From: Coleofasciculus sp. FACHB-T130
GTDB lineage: Bacteria > Cyanobacteriota > Cyanobacteriia > Cyanobacteriales > FACHB-T130
DNA length: 64,000 nt
Direction of reading: 5' to 3'
NCBI RefSeq assembly: GCF_014695375.1
Contig: NZ_JACJOG010000051.1
Location: 1 to 64,000 of the forward strand
How positions within the stretch are numbered: the stretch's first letter is position 1; every line of letters starts with the position of its first letter. The notes beneath the pieces were generated by a model. That model saw nothing but the letters and a program-made list of their open reading frames with translations. It did not search any database and had not been told where the DNA came from. A program made the translations under genes and the position numbers. This document shows, piece after piece, positions 62,756 through 64,000 of the stretch.

Positions 62756-63188
62756 GTCGAAACTATAAAAGTGCTTGTCCCAGTTCTACCATGCTTGTTG
62801 CTGCAAGGGATGCAGTCGAGTAGGCGACTTTCAGCCGCTCGAGTATTCAGCATTATCAAAGTTGAGGATGGTAAGCACCTGTTGCCAACATCCCAACCCA
62901 GCTTTGGGTCTGTCTCCCCAATATGGTTCGGTGAAAATTATTGTTTGTTGGGTGGAGAAACGAAATCCAACAAATGCGAACTTTGGTATTTTTCGCCCTA
63001 ACCAAACCGTATTCAGTGTTTCCCTGGGGCTAGTTGCCTGGTTACAGAACTTTCAGAAAACCTTATCGCTCAACCATTATAGGGGCACAGCATTGCCGTG
63101 CCCCTACTTTTTAAATCAACAATTGTGCCCCTACTCCTGGGAGTAAAAACCCTATCCTCTTTTCAGGGAACGGGAGTGTTAAAACTGG
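62756..63188. other. Intergenic region with a dispersed repeat
   Basis: About 430 bases. Frames at 62636-63001 and 62775-63146 (plus) are not believed: no domain, no ribosome site, and one overlaps the NADAR gene antisense. The only distinct feature is the hairpin at 63080-63106. Confidence 0.45.
63080..63106. repeat. Dispersed TAGGGGCAC...GTGCCCCTA hairpin
   Basis: TAGGGGCACAGC pairs with GCCGTGCCCCTA (one mismatch). It belongs to the same group as 23162-23189 and 31224-31260; a partial second copy (tgcccctac) lies at about 63125-63133. Confidence 0.6.
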
Positions 63189-64000
63189 TTACTGTTTCCC
63201 TAAAGCCTTTAATCCCTGATCGATCTGGTCAGCTTGCTGAGTTTGACCTTGCTCTTTAAACAAGTCTCTGGCTTTTTTCATCGCTTCGATTGACTCAGAC
63301 TTCTTACCTTGTTGATTTAGAGCTACCCCTAGACCAAAGTAAGCAGGTGCTGCTTTCGGAGCAATTTCGGTGGTCTTTTTGAGAGCTGCTACTCCCTCAT
63401 TTAACTTTCCTTGTTTGACCAAGGCAACCCCTAAGAAATAGTGTGCATCTGCACTTTTCGGGTCAATTTCAATTGCCTTCTTGAAAGCCTCAGTCGCTTC
63501 GGGTAATTTACTGTCACCTTGGGCACCTAAAGCAACTCCCAAATCATTGTAAGATCTGGCGTTTTTCGGGTCAATTTCAATTGACTTTTTGAAGTTGGCA
63601 GCCGCTTCAGGTAATTTGCCTTGATTGACCTGAATAAATCCTAAGTCATTATAGGATTTGGCATTTTTCGGATCAATTTCAATTGCCTTTTTAAAAGTAG
63701 CAGATGCTTCTTCCAGTTTCTTTTCTTGAACCTGAACAAATCCTAATTTATGATATAGCTCTATATTTTTAGGACTATTTGCAATTGCCTTTTGAAAAGC
63801 ATCACTGGCTTCAGGAAATTTCTTTTGGTTGACCAGAATAGTTCCTAACTTATTGTAACTTTCTGCATCCTTGGGATTAATCTCAACGGCTTTGTTGTAG
63901 TCAGCGATCGCTTCGTTTAATTTGCCTTGTTGAGCTAGAGTATTTCCTGAGTCAACATACTTTTTAGCGTCAGCCTCTGATTTTTGACAACCTAGCGTCA
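63189..64000 (-). CDS. TPR lipoprotein (5' end outside window)
   Basis: The frame is open from the stop at 63189 to the window edge, giving about 270 residues. The visible upstream end reads TLGCQKSEADAKK, a lipobox (LGC followed by Gln), so the protein is a lipoprotein whose signal peptide starts just outside the window. About seven TPRs of 34 residues follow, many beginning ALGAQGD or ALVKQGK-like and ending AIEIDPK. A general protein-protein interaction role at the membrane is likely. No other domain is seen. Confidence 0.85.
   Translation of the reverse strand, partial: TLGCQKSEADAKKYVDSGNTLAQQGKLNEAIADYNKAVEINPKDAESYNKLGTILVNQKKFPEASDAFQKAIANSPKNIELYHKLGFVQVQEKKLEEASATFKKAIEIDPKNAKSYNDLGFIQVNQGKLPEAAANFKKSIEIDPKNARSYNDLGVALGAQGDSKLPEATEAFKKAIEIDPKSADAHYFLGVALVKQGKLNEGVAALKKTTEIAPKAAPAYFGLGVALNQQGKKSESIEAMKKARDLFKEQGQTQQADQIDQGLKALGKQ

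Noticed and set aside
62636-63146. Two plus-strand frames of about 120 codons
   Set aside because: One is antisense to the NADAR gene and both cover a dispersed repeat; no domain or ribosome site.

Overview
The window is cyanobacterial. It carries psbQ (a photosystem II lumenal lipoprotein), a cyanobacterial-type glutamate-cysteine ligase, an SLH/OprB-type porin, cyanobacteriochrome-like GAF domains, and very frequent HIP1 octamers (GCGATCGC) both inside and between genes. Giant WD40/TPR/CHAT and STAND proteins plus several short dispersed repeats suggest a large-genome, probably filamentous, species; that last point is inference. Most genes are monocistronic and on both strands, so this is mainly a mosaic of housekeeping, envelope and signalling genes.

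Layout. 1-0.8 kb: tail of an IS5-type transposase, then a non-coding stretch with a strong minus-strand terminator. 0.8-9.8 kb: a membrane M48-like protein that has lost zinc ligands and a 2057-residue protein with 30 WD40 repeats, TPRs and a C-terminal CHAT protease-like domain. 10-14 kb: prolyl oligopeptidase, Nudix hydrolase, phosphodiester glycosidase-like exported protein. 14-20.8 kb: membrane protein, membrane-anchored GH3 enzyme, FAD amine oxidase, PsbQ, an alpha/beta-hydrolase without nucleophile, a lipoprotein and a DCC thiol protein. 21.4-26.6 kb: two-RCK channel protein, Pro-rich secreted protein, OprB/SLH porin. 26.8-33.4 kb: ferredoxin-MBL fusion, SDR, a coupled pirin-half/ThuA-like pair, OGFr-like protein, DUF3891, hydrolase. 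33.5-41.4 kb: SLH protein, MscS, two unknowns, a histone-deacetylase-like enzyme, GshA. 41.7-48.7 kb: TrmL, a LysM/M23 murein hydrolase, tRNA-Met, glycogen debranching enzyme, 2-Cys peroxiredoxin. 48.9-52.6 kb: a STAND (HTH-NB-ARC-TPR) gene cut by one in-frame stop, divergent from a small DnaX-C-terminus-like gene, a tiny ORF and a PrxQ-like gene. 53.6-58.4 kb: RND efflux adaptor and pump. 58.6-64 kb: multi-GAF phytochrome-like kinase, NADAR protein, and a TPR lipoprotein running off the end.

The most unusual signals are the WD40-TPR-CHAT giant, the STAND gene whose sensor half is separated from its NTPase half by a single TAA in the same frame, the kinase with three bilin-type Cys-His motifs and a PHY-like segment, three apparent loss-of-catalysis or altered-motif proteins (M48-like, alpha/beta-hydrolase, channel filter), and dispersed palindromes that have landed in frame inside coding genes. 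Two leaders (before the channel gene and before the LysM/M23 gene) can fold into mutually exclusive hairpins. No CRISPR array, prophage or rRNA operon is visible.
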